A stretch of DNA of 64,000 bases from Erythrobacter sp. (GTDB lineage: Bacteria > Pseudomonadota > Alphaproteobacteria > Sphingomonadales > Sphingomonadaceae): assembly GCF_035194505.1 (NCBI RefSeq), contig NZ_CP136573.1:1116001-1180000 (forward strand), read 5' to 3'. Positions 25,384 to 32,824 of the stretch are shown piece by piece (position 1 is the stretch's first letter; each line of letters opens with the position of its first letter). The notes beneath the pieces were generated by a model. The model saw only the letters and a program-made list of their open reading frames with translations. It did no database searches and had not been told where the DNA came from. The position numbers and the translations under genes are program-made.

Positions 25384-25392
25384 ACCTGCATT
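25384..25392 (-). other. orphaned native start of the YbjQ-like gene
   Basis: ATG at 25391 with GGAG ten bases upstream, followed by CAG GT, then the TA target of the IS630. With the IS removed, the frame reads M Q V N A E Q T Y K straight into the gene at 24327. This is the original translation start, now cut off from its gene by 1052 bp. Confidence 0.75.
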
Positions 25393-25495
25393 TGGCATTT
25401 CTCCACAATTCACGAACCACCTACGCCACATTGAGCTGCGTGTCGGAGAACGAAATTGCATCAGGGTATAAAACTATTCAATGGGCGCAATCATT

Positions 25496-25664
25496 CTCGT
25501 CACACGACCCTTCGCCACAAACCCAAACCGCGCCGCGCGGAAATCGAGCCCACATAGCGCCCAGAACGCTGGCCAGCTTCAAGGGCAGTTCAGCCTAGCG
25601 CCTTCACATTGCAACCACTGCCAAAACGCAGATTTGCGCCCCATTCAGAACGGTCGTGTTGCAC
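25496..25664 (-). repeat. dispersed accessory-region repeat, copy C
   Basis: It contains a worn hairpin half (CTCGTCACACGACCCTTCG at 25496-25514), then a stretch matching copy A: CAAACCG, GCGGAAA, AGCGCCCA, and the AGCTTCAAGG core at 25575-25584, continuing to CGGTCGTGTTGCAC at about 25664. It ends exactly at the stop of the DUF4156-like gene. No other gene is seen in 25392-25663. Confidence 0.65.
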
Positions 25665-25963
25665 TAGCAGCGGTAAGCCATCAGGGTAACAATCAGCTCT
25701 TTATTAGCGGAGGAAATACCTTTAAAAATAACAGTGTTTGCACCTCCTTGCGAGGCCTTAGTCAAAGCTTCATCTAACGCCTTTCGCGCAGCTTTATCCA
25801 TGCTCTTCGAAACAAAACTGTCAGCTTCATAAGCTAACCCAAGAAATTCACACGATGAGACTTTTTGCTCACTGACCATTTTTACTGATGATGGAGCTGG
25901 ATAAAATTCCGCATTTGCCGGAGCTGCGATGCAAAACGCAAAAGCAACAAAAATTCTGAACAT
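25664..25963 (-). CDS. secreted DUF4156-like small protein
   Basis: 99 residues from ATG at 25963, with GGGAG nine bases upstream. A Sec signal peptide (MFRIFVAFAFCIAAPANA, cleaved after ANA) is followed by a short Ser-rich part. The core SSCEFLGLAYEADSF, ALDEALTKASQGGANTVIF and MAYRC resembles DUF4156/RcsF-like periplasmic proteins, with two Cys able to pair. Its role is unknown. Confidence 0.65.
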   Translation of the reverse strand: MFRIFVAFAFCIAAPANAEFYPAPSSVKMVSEQKVSSCEFLGLAYEADSFVSKSMDKAARKALDEALTKASQGGANTVIFKGISSANKELIVTLMAYRC

Positions 25964-26020
25964 TTAAAAATCTCCCAGTTCAATTAAGGCCCTAGGCTTG
26001 AGGTAAGCTTTGTTCAACTA

Positions 26021-26188
26021 GCAGAACGCTTATCAGCTTCAAGGATAGCTCAATCGAGTGCCTTTACGCTGTAGAAGGGGCAGTAGCGCAAATTTCGAGC
26101 AAGCCTGCAGCACAGGGCAAACAGTCGTGCCACACGACCATTTCGTGACCAGCGAGAACACCGCATCTGCGCCGTCTCCGCACAATTC
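26021..26188 (-). repeat. dispersed accessory-region repeat, copy B
   Basis: It contains the AGCTTCAAGGATAGCTCAA core (26035-26053, as in copy A at 19199), an intact hairpin AGTCGTGCCACACGACCATT at 26123-26142, and ACACCGCATC with a CCGTCTCCGC tail. It lies between the DUF4156-like gene and tRNA-Met. The remaining bases of 25964-26264 hold the upstream region of that gene and nothing else recognised. Confidence 0.72.
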
Positions 26189-26264
26189 AAAACCGTGCGA
26201 TAAACCGTACACATGGTTGTACACAGCACCGCAGGGGTTAACTCAAAGATAGAATTGGGAAATA

Positions 26265-26341
26265 TGGTAGCGGAGGAGGGACTCGAACCCCCGACACGCG
26301 GATTATGATTCCGCTGCTCTAACCGGCTGAGCTACTCCGCC
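26265..26341 (-). tRNA. tRNA-Met (anticodon CAU), elongator type
   Basis: A 77-nt cloverleaf with encoded CCA. The acceptor is GGCGGAG paired with CTCCGCT (first pair G-U), the D arm is GCTCAGCCGGTTAGAGC, the anticodon stem GCGGA/TCCGC encloses the ATCATAA loop, and the T arm is GTCGGGGGTTCGAGTCCC. The first pair makes it an elongator rather than an initiator tRNA; a tRNA-Ile2 with modified C34 is unlikely. Its 3' end faces the IS-rich region. Confidence 0.95.
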
Positions 26342-26432
26342 CCATGGGGCATCCGGCGGCGATTTGCGGCCGGATTCGCTTGCGGGTGTCGCCCCAAGCG
26401 AGGCGCGCATCTAGGGCGCAGGCGGGGCCGGG

Positions 26433-26963
26433 TCAAGCCCTCTCGCGCCCGCGGAATGCGCAAGTCTTGACCCGCTCCCACGGCCCGCCGCGATAGTGCC
26501 ACAGCTCGAGCGCAGGAAAGGGAAAGCGGCCCTTCGCCGCCCATGGTGCCAGCAGCGGCACCAGCCGCGCCTGAAGGCTGCGCGCGTCGTCCTTGGTCAC
26601 CTTGTTCTGGATAGTGATGTGGGGGCGCGGCTCGTGCAGGTCCTGCGCGGTGAGGCTCCCGTGGAAATGCTCGGCGATCAGGGCGCGAAGGGCGAGCAGA
26701 CCGGGCGCTTCAAGCGCAATCGCGGTGCCCCGCCCTAGGTCCATCACGCCAGAAACGGCTCCCTCTGGCGCGGCGAATTCGGCGGCAATGCGCGGGATGA
26801 AGTCCTTCAATTCTTCCAGCAGTGAAGGCGCGAAGGCGTGGAACAGCGTGACATGGGCGTGGAGGTAATTGCGCTCGGGCGGATAATGCGCGCGCCGCAG
26901 CCCTTCGGCAAAGCCCGCCAGATCGGGCGGCAGGGCGGCGGTGAGGATGAAGGGCTGAGGCAT
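26433..26963 (-). CDS. 2'-5' RNA ligase / cyclic phosphodiesterase family protein
   Basis: 176 residues from ATG at 26963. It has the two catalytic HxT/S motifs of the 2H phosphoesterase superfamily: HAHVTLFHAF near residue 36 and EPRPHITIQNKVTK near residue 118. Members open 2',3'-cyclic phosphates or join tRNA halves. The native substrate is unknown. Confidence 0.85.
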   Translation of the reverse strand: MPQPFILTAALPPDLAGFAEGLRRAHYPPERNYLHAHVTLFHAFAPSLLEELKDFIPRIAAEFAAPEGAVSGVMDLGRGTAIALEAPGLLALRALIAEHFHGSLTAQDLHEPRPHITIQNKVTKDDARSLQARLVPLLAPWAAKGRFPFPALELWHYRGGPWERVKTCAFRGRERA

Positions 26964-26988
26964 TTGCTTGTGGTCGCGCGGCCGAACC

Positions 26989-27011
26989 GCAAAACCGGTT
27001 CCCACTTTTGC
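26989..27011. repeat. REP-like hairpin repeat, copy 2
   Basis: Stem GCAAAA (26989-26994) and TTTTGC (27006-27011) around CCGGTTCCCAC, the same loop as at 7639-7665. The stem base differs in a paired way between the copies, so the hairpin is what is kept. It lies between mltG and the RNA ligase-like gene. Confidence 0.7.
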
Positions 27012-27028
27012 TGGCCGCGCTCCGCCTC

Positions 27029-28006
27029 CTACATTTCCCCCCGCTCGCGGCGGATTGCATACCACTTGGCGACGTTGGCGTTGTGCTCTTCAAGGGTGCT
27101 GGCAAACCAATGCCCGCCGGTTCCGTCCGCCACCATGAACAGCGCACCCGTGTTCTCGGGGTTCATCACCGCCGCGATGCTGTCGCGCCCGGGATTGGTG
27201 ATCGGGCCTTCGGGCAGGCCGACGCGGGTGTAGGTGTTGTAGCCGTTGACCGCGGCAATCTCGGACTGGCGGATGCGGCGGCCCAAAGGCTTGCCCTTGG
27301 TGACGGGGTAGATGATCGTCGGATCGGCCTGCAGTTTCATTCCCGTGCGCACGCGGTTGGAATAGAGCCCGGCGACCATGCGGCGCTCCTCGGGCTTGCC
27401 GGTTTCCTTCTCGACAATCGCTGCGAGGATCAGCGCATCGCGCATCGTATCCACCGCGATGCGGGGGCTGCGCTTGGCCCATTCCTCGGCCAGGGCATTG
27501 TCCATCGCGCTCTGCATCTGCTGGACCAGCGACGCGCGCGACTGCCCGCGCTCGAAGGCGTAGGTATCGGGCAGGATCGAGCCTTCGGGCGGCACCGGCA
27601 CATCGCCGGTCAGCAGCGGCTCGGCCATCAGGCGTTCCCACACGAGGATCGAGGGCATGCCTTCGGGGATGGTGACGAAGCGGCGGATCACATCGCCCGA
27701 CTGGAAGGCGGCGAGGATCTCGCCCTGGCTCATGCCGGGGGTGAGCAGGAACTCGCCCGCCTGGATCGGCGCGTCCGAGCCGAAGATGCGCGCCTGCAGC
27801 ACGAAGCCCGCGGCCGAGGAAATCAGCCCCTCGGCCTCCAGCTTGTCCGCCACGGAAGAGACCGAGGCGCCCGCGGGGATGGTGAAGCTCGTCTCCTTGG
27901 CGATGGTCGACGAGCCCGTCAGCACCCATGCGAAAGCAAGGCCGGCGAGCGCCAGCGCCACCAGCCCCAGCCACAGTCCTTTCCCAATCAGCCGCGTTCG
28001 GCTCAC
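27029..28006 (-). CDS. mltG: endolytic murein transglycosylase
   Basis: 325 residues. An N-terminal transmembrane anchor (LWLGLVALALAGLAFAWVL) and a LysM-like region (ASVSSVADKLEAEGLI) precede the YceG catalytic domain, with Glu in ILAAIVEKETGKPEERRMVA and the LQADPTIIYP motif. It cuts nascent glycan strands in the periplasm. The start is GTG at 28006, four bases after fabF; the acpP-fabF-mltG order is conserved in proteobacteria. Confidence 0.93.
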   Translation of the reverse strand: MSRTRLIGKGLWLGLVALALAGLAFAWVLTGSSTIAKETSFTIPAGASVSSVADKLEAEGLISSAAGFVLQARIFGSDAPIQAGEFLLTPGMSQGEILAAFQSGDVIRRFVTIPEGMPSILVWERLMAEPLLTGDVPVPPEGSILPDTYAFERGQSRASLVQQMQSAMDNALAEEWAKRSPRIAVDTMRDALILAAIVEKETGKPEERRMVAGLYSNRVRTGMKLQADPTIIYPVTKGKPLGRRIRQSEIAAVNGYNTYTRVGLPEGPITNPGRDSIAAVMNPENTGALFMVADGTGGHWFASTLEEHNANVAKWYAIRRERGEM

Positions 28007-28010
28007 CGGA

Positions 28011-29270
28011 TCAGTCGACCTTCTGCATGATGATCGAGGCGTTGGTGCCGCCGAAGCCGAAGGAATTGTTCAGCACCGCGCGCACTTCGCGCTTCTTCGC
28101 CACCAGCGGCACAAGGTCGATGCCTTCGGTGCCCTCGTCCGGATCATGCAGGTTCAGCGTCGGCGGCACGATCCCGTCGCGCATCGCGAGGATGCAGAAG
28201 ATCGCTTCCACCGCGCCCGCGCCGCCCAGCAGGTGGCCGATAGCAGACTTGGTCGAGGACATCGACGCGCCGCCCAGATCGTCACCCAGCACGCGCTTGA
28301 TCGCGGCGAGTTCGATGGTGTCGGCCATGGTCGAGGTGCCGTGGGCGTTGATGTAGTCGATATCGCCCGGGCCGAGGCCGGCCTTCTTCAGCGCCATGCG
28401 CATGGCGAGTTCCGCGCCGCGGCCCTCGGGATGCGGGGCGGTGACGTGATAGGCATCGCCCGACAGGCCATAGCCGGTGACTTCGGCATAGATCTTCGCG
28501 CCGCGCGCCTTGGCCCGCTCATATTCCTCGAGCACCACCACGCCCGCGCCTTCGCCCATGACGAAGCCGTCACGATTGCGGTCATAGGGGCGGCTGGCCT
28601 CGGTCGGGCGGTCATTCATGCTCATGTTGAGCGCGCGCGCCTGAGCGAAACCGGCAATACCGAGCGGGTTGATGGTGCTTTCCGCCCCGCCCGCCAGCAT
28701 GATGTCGGCATCGTCCATCGCGATCATCCGCGCGGCATCGCCGATCGAGTGCGCGCCGGTGGAGCAGGCGGTGACGACGGCGTGGTTCGGCCCCATGAAG
28801 CCGTACTTGATCTGCACCTGACCGGTGATGAGGTTGATCAAGCGCCCGTGGACGAAGTGCGGCGAGACACGCGAAGGGCCGCGCTCGTGGAGATTGACGC
28901 TCTCGAGCTCGATCCCAGGAAGGCCGCCGATGCCCGAACCGATCGAGCAGCCGGTGCGCTCCTTTTCGGCATCGGTCATGTCGGTGAGGCCGGCATCTTC
29001 GAGCGCCTGGCCTGCGGCATCAATGCCATAGACGATGAAGGGATCGACCTGCCGCTGGACCTTGTGATCGACGCGCTTGTCGGCGTCGAAGCCCCAGGGG
29101 TGATCCTTGCCCTTCACTTCGCAGGCGATGGTGCACTTCTGGTCCGAGGTATCGAAGCGGGTGATCTGCCCCGCTCCGCTCTCGCCCGCGATCAGGTTTG
29201 CCCACGTCGTCTCGACATCGCCCCCGAGCGGGGTGACAAGACCGAGGCCGGTTACAACCACACGGCGCAT
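28011..29270 (-). CDS. fabF: beta-ketoacyl-ACP synthase II
   Basis: 419 residues. Catalytic triad: Cys in VVTACSTGAHSIG, His in INAHGTSTMADT and His in KSAIGHLLGGAGAVEA. The glycine-rich C-terminus is NNSFGFGGTNASI. It condenses malonyl-ACP with acyl-ACP in fatty-acid elongation. It lies downstream of acpP, separated by 158 bases with a hairpin. Confidence 0.96.
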   Translation of the reverse strand: MRRVVVTGLGLVTPLGGDVETTWANLIAGESGAGQITRFDTSDQKCTIACEVKGKDHPWGFDADKRVDHKVQRQVDPFIVYGIDAAGQALEDAGLTDMTDAEKERTGCSIGSGIGGLPGIELESVNLHERGPSRVSPHFVHGRLINLITGQVQIKYGFMGPNHAVVTACSTGAHSIGDAARMIAMDDADIMLAGGAESTINPLGIAGFAQARALNMSMNDRPTEASRPYDRNRDGFVMGEGAGVVVLEEYERAKARGAKIYAEVTGYGLSGDAYHVTAPHPEGRGAELAMRMALKKAGLGPGDIDYINAHGTSTMADTIELAAIKRVLGDDLGGASMSSTKSAIGHLLGGAGAVEAIFCILAMRDGIVPPTLNLHDPDEGTEGIDLVPLVAKKREVRAVLNNSFGFGGTNASIIMQKVD

Positions 29271-29293
29271 TCAGGTTCTCCAAAACGCAAGAC

Positions 29294-29320
29294 AGGCTCA
29301 ACCCCGTTCGGGCTGAGCCT
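29294..29320 (-). terminator. hairpin between acpP and fabF
   Basis: On the minus strand AGGCTCAGCCCG and CGGGGTTGAGCCT pair through a 12-bp stem with one wobble and a short loop. There is no T-run. It could attenuate read-through from the highly expressed acpP into fabF, or stabilise the acpP 3' end. Confidence 0.5.
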
Positions 29321-29428
29321 GCCAAGACCCCGTATGGCGCTTCACCGGAAGGGCTGAGGAGGAGGACAGCAGAACCTGCAATCCTCCCACCATCCCCGCG
29401 ATCCGCAGCCAACGGGTGGGTCGGGCTA

Positions 29429-29665
29429 TCAGCCCTTGTGCTCTTCGATGTACTTGGTCGCGTCACCAACGGTGGTGATCTTCTCGGCCGCATCGTCGGG
29501 GATTTCGACGCCGAATTCCTCTTCGAAAGCCATCACCAGTTCGACGATGTCGAGGCTGTCAGCGCCCAGATCGTCGATGAAGCTGGCATCCTGGGTGACC
29601 TTGTCGGCCTCGACGCCGAGATGCTCGACGACAATCTTCGCCACCCGATCGGCAGTATCGCTCAT
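29429..29665 (-). CDS. acpP: acyl carrier protein
   Basis: 78 residues, acidic. The phosphopantetheine attachment Ser is in DDLGADSLDIVELVMAFEEE. Length and charge are standard. It carries acyl chains for fabF, fabZ and lipid A enzymes. Confidence 0.97.
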   Translation of the reverse strand: MSDTADRVAKIVVEHLGVEADKVTQDASFIDDLGADSLDIVELVMAFEEEFGVEIPDDAAEKITTVGDATKYIEEHKG

Positions 29666-29840
29666 GATATTCCCTCGTTGAAATGGGGTTAGGTAAATCT
29701 CGTGCCCGCCCTAATGAACGCTGCGGGCAAGCGCAAGTGGGCATGACAATCCGTGCCGAAGCTCTCCGCAATCATGCGCAAGCGCTGCCTCCATGCGCTC
29801 TTGCCAGCGGATAGGCCGGCGTGCCACGGCCTCAGCCATC

Positions 29841-30857
29841 ATGCTGACCTTCTGTTCGCCTTCACAAGCCGCCCATGCGCCGGCCCTCGAACTCGTCAAC
29901 GGCAAGGCCGAGGACCACGCCGAAACCCCGGCGCGGCTTGGGAATATGCTGGGAGCGATGGGAACGGTGCGCGCGCCCGATGACCACGGGCTTGCGGCGA
30001 TCCAGGCTGTCCACAGCCCCGAATACATCGCCTTCCTGCAAGCCGCGCATGGCGAGTGGCTGGCGGCCGGGCGCGCGGGCGATGCGATACCCTATGCCTT
30101 TCCGGTGCGTGGACGGCGACCGCTCGATCTGACGCGGATTGACGGGAAGCTCGGCCTGTTCGGCTTCGACACCGTCACCCCGATTGCGGCAGGCACGTGG
30201 GAGGCAGCCTATGGCGCGGCGCAATCGGCCTTGAGCGCGCTGGCGGCGATGGCTAGCGGAGAGGCACGCCATGCCTTCGCCCTTTGCCGCCCGCCGGGGC
30301 ATCATGCCGGAGCCGACTATTTCGGCGGCTATTGCTACCTCAACAACGCCGCCATCGCTGCGCGCGCAGCGGCGGCGCAAGGCCTCGGGCCGGTCGCGGT
30401 GCTCGATGTCGATTACCACCACGGCAATGGCACGCAGGACATCTTCTACGCCGACGGGAGTGTCTTCTTCGCCTCGATCCATGCCGATCCGCGCACCGAT
30501 TTCCCCTATTTCTGGGGCCATGCCGAGGAGTGTGGTGAAGGCGCAGGCGAAGGCACGACCTTCAACCAGCCCTTGCCGAGGGGCACTGGCTGGGGGACTT
30601 ACGAAGGCGCGCTTGGCAGGGCGGTCGATGCCATCGCCGCTTTCGGCGCGAAGACGCTGATCGTCAGCTACGGCGCGGACACCTTTGCCGAAGACCCCAT
30701 ATCGCAATTCGCCCTGACGACGGACGACATGCATGCCATGGGCACGAGCATCGCGAGCCTCGGCCTGCCGACGCTGACGGTGATGGAGGGCGGCTACAAC
30801 GTCGCGGAGCTGGGCCGCAACGTTGCTGCCTTCATCGCTGGCCTTGAAAGGGCTTAG
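29841..30857 (+). CDS. histone deacetylase-family amidohydrolase (acetylpolyamine aminohydrolase type)
   Basis: 338 residues from ATG at 29841. The arginase/deacetylase fold motifs are CRPPGHHAGADYFGGYCYLN with the catalytic His pair, VLDVDYHHGNGTQDIFY with zinc ligands Asp and His, SIHADPRTDFPYFWG, and the third zinc Asp in SYGADTFAEDP. The PYFWG and GTTFN region resembles bacterial polyamine deacetylases (class II HDAC-like). The stop overlaps that of convergent aspS by four bases. Confidence 0.88.
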   Translation: MLTFCSPSQAAHAPALELVNGKAEDHAETPARLGNMLGAMGTVRAPDDHGLAAIQAVHSPEYIAFLQAAHGEWLAAGRAGDAIPYAFPVRGRRPLDLTRIDGKLGLFGFDTVTPIAAGTWEAAYGAAQSALSALAAMASGEARHAFALCRPPGHHAGADYFGGYCYLNNAAIAARAAAAQGLGPVAVLDVDYHHGNGTQDIFYADGSVFFASIHADPRTDFPYFWGHAEECGEGAGEGTTFNQPLPRGTGWGTYEGALGRAVDAIAAFGAKTLIVSYGADTFAEDPISQFALTTDDMHAMGTSIASLGLPTLTVMEGGYNVAELGRNVAAFIAGLERA

Positions 30858-32650
30858 GCCCCGCCAACCGGCTTCACCGGCGGTTCCACCACGCGCAAGC
30901 TGAGTTCGCGCATCTGGCGCGGTTCGGGCAGGCTGGGGGCGCCCATCAGCAGATCCTCGGCGCGCTGGTTCATCGGGAACAGCGTGATTTCGCGCAGGTT
31001 CTTGGCCCCGCACAGCAGCATCACGATCCGGTCCACGCCCGCAGCCATGCCCCCGTGCGGCGGCGCGCCGTACTGGAACGCGCGGTACATGCCGCCGAAA
31101 CGCTCCTCCACATCAGCCTGCGTGAGGCCGGTGATCTCGAACGCCTTGACCATGGTTTCGGGCTTGTGGTTGCGGATCGAGCCGCTGGCGATTTCATAGC
31201 CGTTGCAGACCAGATCGTACTGGTAGGCCTTGATCGTCAGCGGATCCTGCCCGTTCAGCGCGTCGATCCCGCCCTGCGGCATCGAGAAGGGGTTGTGGCT
31301 GAAGTCGACCTTCTTTTCCTCTTCGCTCCACTCGTAGAACGGGAAGTCGACGATCCAGCACAGGGCAAAGGTGCTCTCGTCGATGAGGCCCAGCTCTTCG
31401 CCCACGCGGATACGGGCAGCGCCCGCCAGCTTGGCCGCGTCCGCCGCCTTGCCAGCCGCAAAGAACAGGCCGTCATTCTCGCCAAGGCCAAGCTCGGCAT
31501 AGAGCGCGGCCATGCCTTCGGTGCCGTGGTTCTTGGCAATCGGCCCGCCGAATTCCCCGCCCTTGCGGGTAACATAGCCAAGGCCCGCATAGCCTTCCTT
31601 GCGCGCCCAGTCGTTCATGTCGTCGAAGAACTTGCGGCTCTTCTCGTGGGTCGCAGGCGCGGGGATCGCGCGGACCACGCCGCCCGAACCGACGATCTTC
31701 TCGAACAGGCCGAAACCCGACTGGGTGAAGTGGTGCGAGACATCGCTGATGAGCAGCGGGTTGCGCAGATCGGGCTTGTCGCTGCCATACTTGAGGATCG
31801 CCTCATCGTAGGGAATGCGCGGGAATTCGCCTGCCGGGGTCACGCTCTTTTCGCCCGCGAAGGCGGCGAAGGTGCCCTGGATCACCGGCTCCATCGTCTC
31901 CCACACCTCTTCCTGGGTGACGAAGCTCATTTCGAGGTCGAGCTGGTAAAACTCGCCCGGCAGGCGGTCTGCGCGCGGGTCTTCATCGCGGAAGCACGGG
32001 GCGATCTGGAAATAGCGATCGAAGCCCGCAACCATCAGCAGCTGCTTGTACTGCTGCGGCGCCTGCGGCAGCGCGTAGAACTTGCCGGCGTGGATGCGGC
32101 TCGGCACGAGGAAGTCGCGCGCGCCCTCGGGCGAAGAGGCGGTGAGGATCGGGGTCGAGAACTCGTTGAAGCCCACCGCTGCCATGCGCGTGCGCATGTC
32201 GGCAATCACCGCCACGCGGGTCATGATGTTCTTGTGCAGCGTCTCGCGCCGCAGATCGAGGAAGCGGTACTTGAGGCGGATATCCTCCGGATAGGGCTGC
32301 TCGTCGGCGACCGGCATGGGCAGCTCTTCGGCCGCGCTCTGCACGGTGACGCTGCGCGCAAACACCTCGATGCTGCCAGTGGCAAGGTTGGCATTGACCG
32401 TCTCGGCCACGCGCGCTTTCACTTCGCCTTCGATGGTGATGACGCTTTCGACGCGCAGGCCTTCGAGCACCGGCAGGGTCGCGCTGTCGCTGTCGGCCAC
32501 GATCTGGGTGATGCCGTAGTGATCGCGCAGGTCGATGAACAGCACGCCGCCGTGATCGCGCTTGCGATGGATCCAGCCCGACAGGCGGACGGTCTCGCCG
32601 ACATTGGCGGAAGAAAGCTGTGCGCAAGTATGCGTGCGGTAGGGGTGCAT
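30854..32650 (-). CDS. aspS: aspartyl-tRNA synthetase
   Basis: 598 residues, full bacterial type. The N-terminal OB fold (SGWIHRKRDHGGVLFIDLRD) binds the anticodon. Class II motif 2 is PCFRDEDPRADRLPGEFYQL, the bacterial GAD insertion lies in the middle, and motif 3 is GMAAGVDRIVMLLCG. Alphaproteobacterial enzymes of this group are often non-discriminating and also charge tRNA-Asn; that cannot be settled here. Confidence 0.96.
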   Translation of the reverse strand: MHPYRTHTCAQLSSANVGETVRLSGWIHRKRDHGGVLFIDLRDHYGITQIVADSDSATLPVLEGLRVESVITIEGEVKARVAETVNANLATGSIEVFARSVTVQSAAEELPMPVADEQPYPEDIRLKYRFLDLRRETLHKNIMTRVAVIADMRTRMAAVGFNEFSTPILTASSPEGARDFLVPSRIHAGKFYALPQAPQQYKQLLMVAGFDRYFQIAPCFRDEDPRADRLPGEFYQLDLEMSFVTQEEVWETMEPVIQGTFAAFAGEKSVTPAGEFPRIPYDEAILKYGSDKPDLRNPLLISDVSHHFTQSGFGLFEKIVGSGGVVRAIPAPATHEKSRKFFDDMNDWARKEGYAGLGYVTRKGGEFGGPIAKNHGTEGMAALYAELGLGENDGLFFAAGKAADAAKLAGAARIRVGEELGLIDESTFALCWIVDFPFYEWSEEEKKVDFSHNPFSMPQGGIDALNGQDPLTIKAYQYDLVCNGYEIASGSIRNHKPETMVKAFEITGLTQADVEERFGGMYRAFQYGAPPHGGMAAGVDRIVMLLCGAKNLREITLFPMNQRAEDLLMGAPSLPEPRQMRELSLRVVEPPVKPVGGA

Positions 32651-32824
32651 CTAAACTCTTGTCCTGTTCGCGGCTATGACGCTAGGGCGCGCGGGCGCAG
32701 ATGGAGCTTTGCTCCGATGTTGGCGCGCTAACAGGGCAAGCCCGCCGTTTTGTCAAGCGGTCCGGGCGCATTCTGGGTTCAATCCCGAGGGCGGCACTCC
32801 GCCTGCGAAACAAGAAAAGATGAC

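Noticed and set aside
19288..26167. CRISPR array
   Set aside because: Repeat copies are hundreds to thousands of bases apart, of unequal length and diverged, with genes between them; there are no cas genes.
19149..26188. True integron attC sites
   Set aside because: I could not place the consensus core and inverse-core heptamers at the ends of the repeat, and no IntI-like gene is present. Kept only as a layout analogy.
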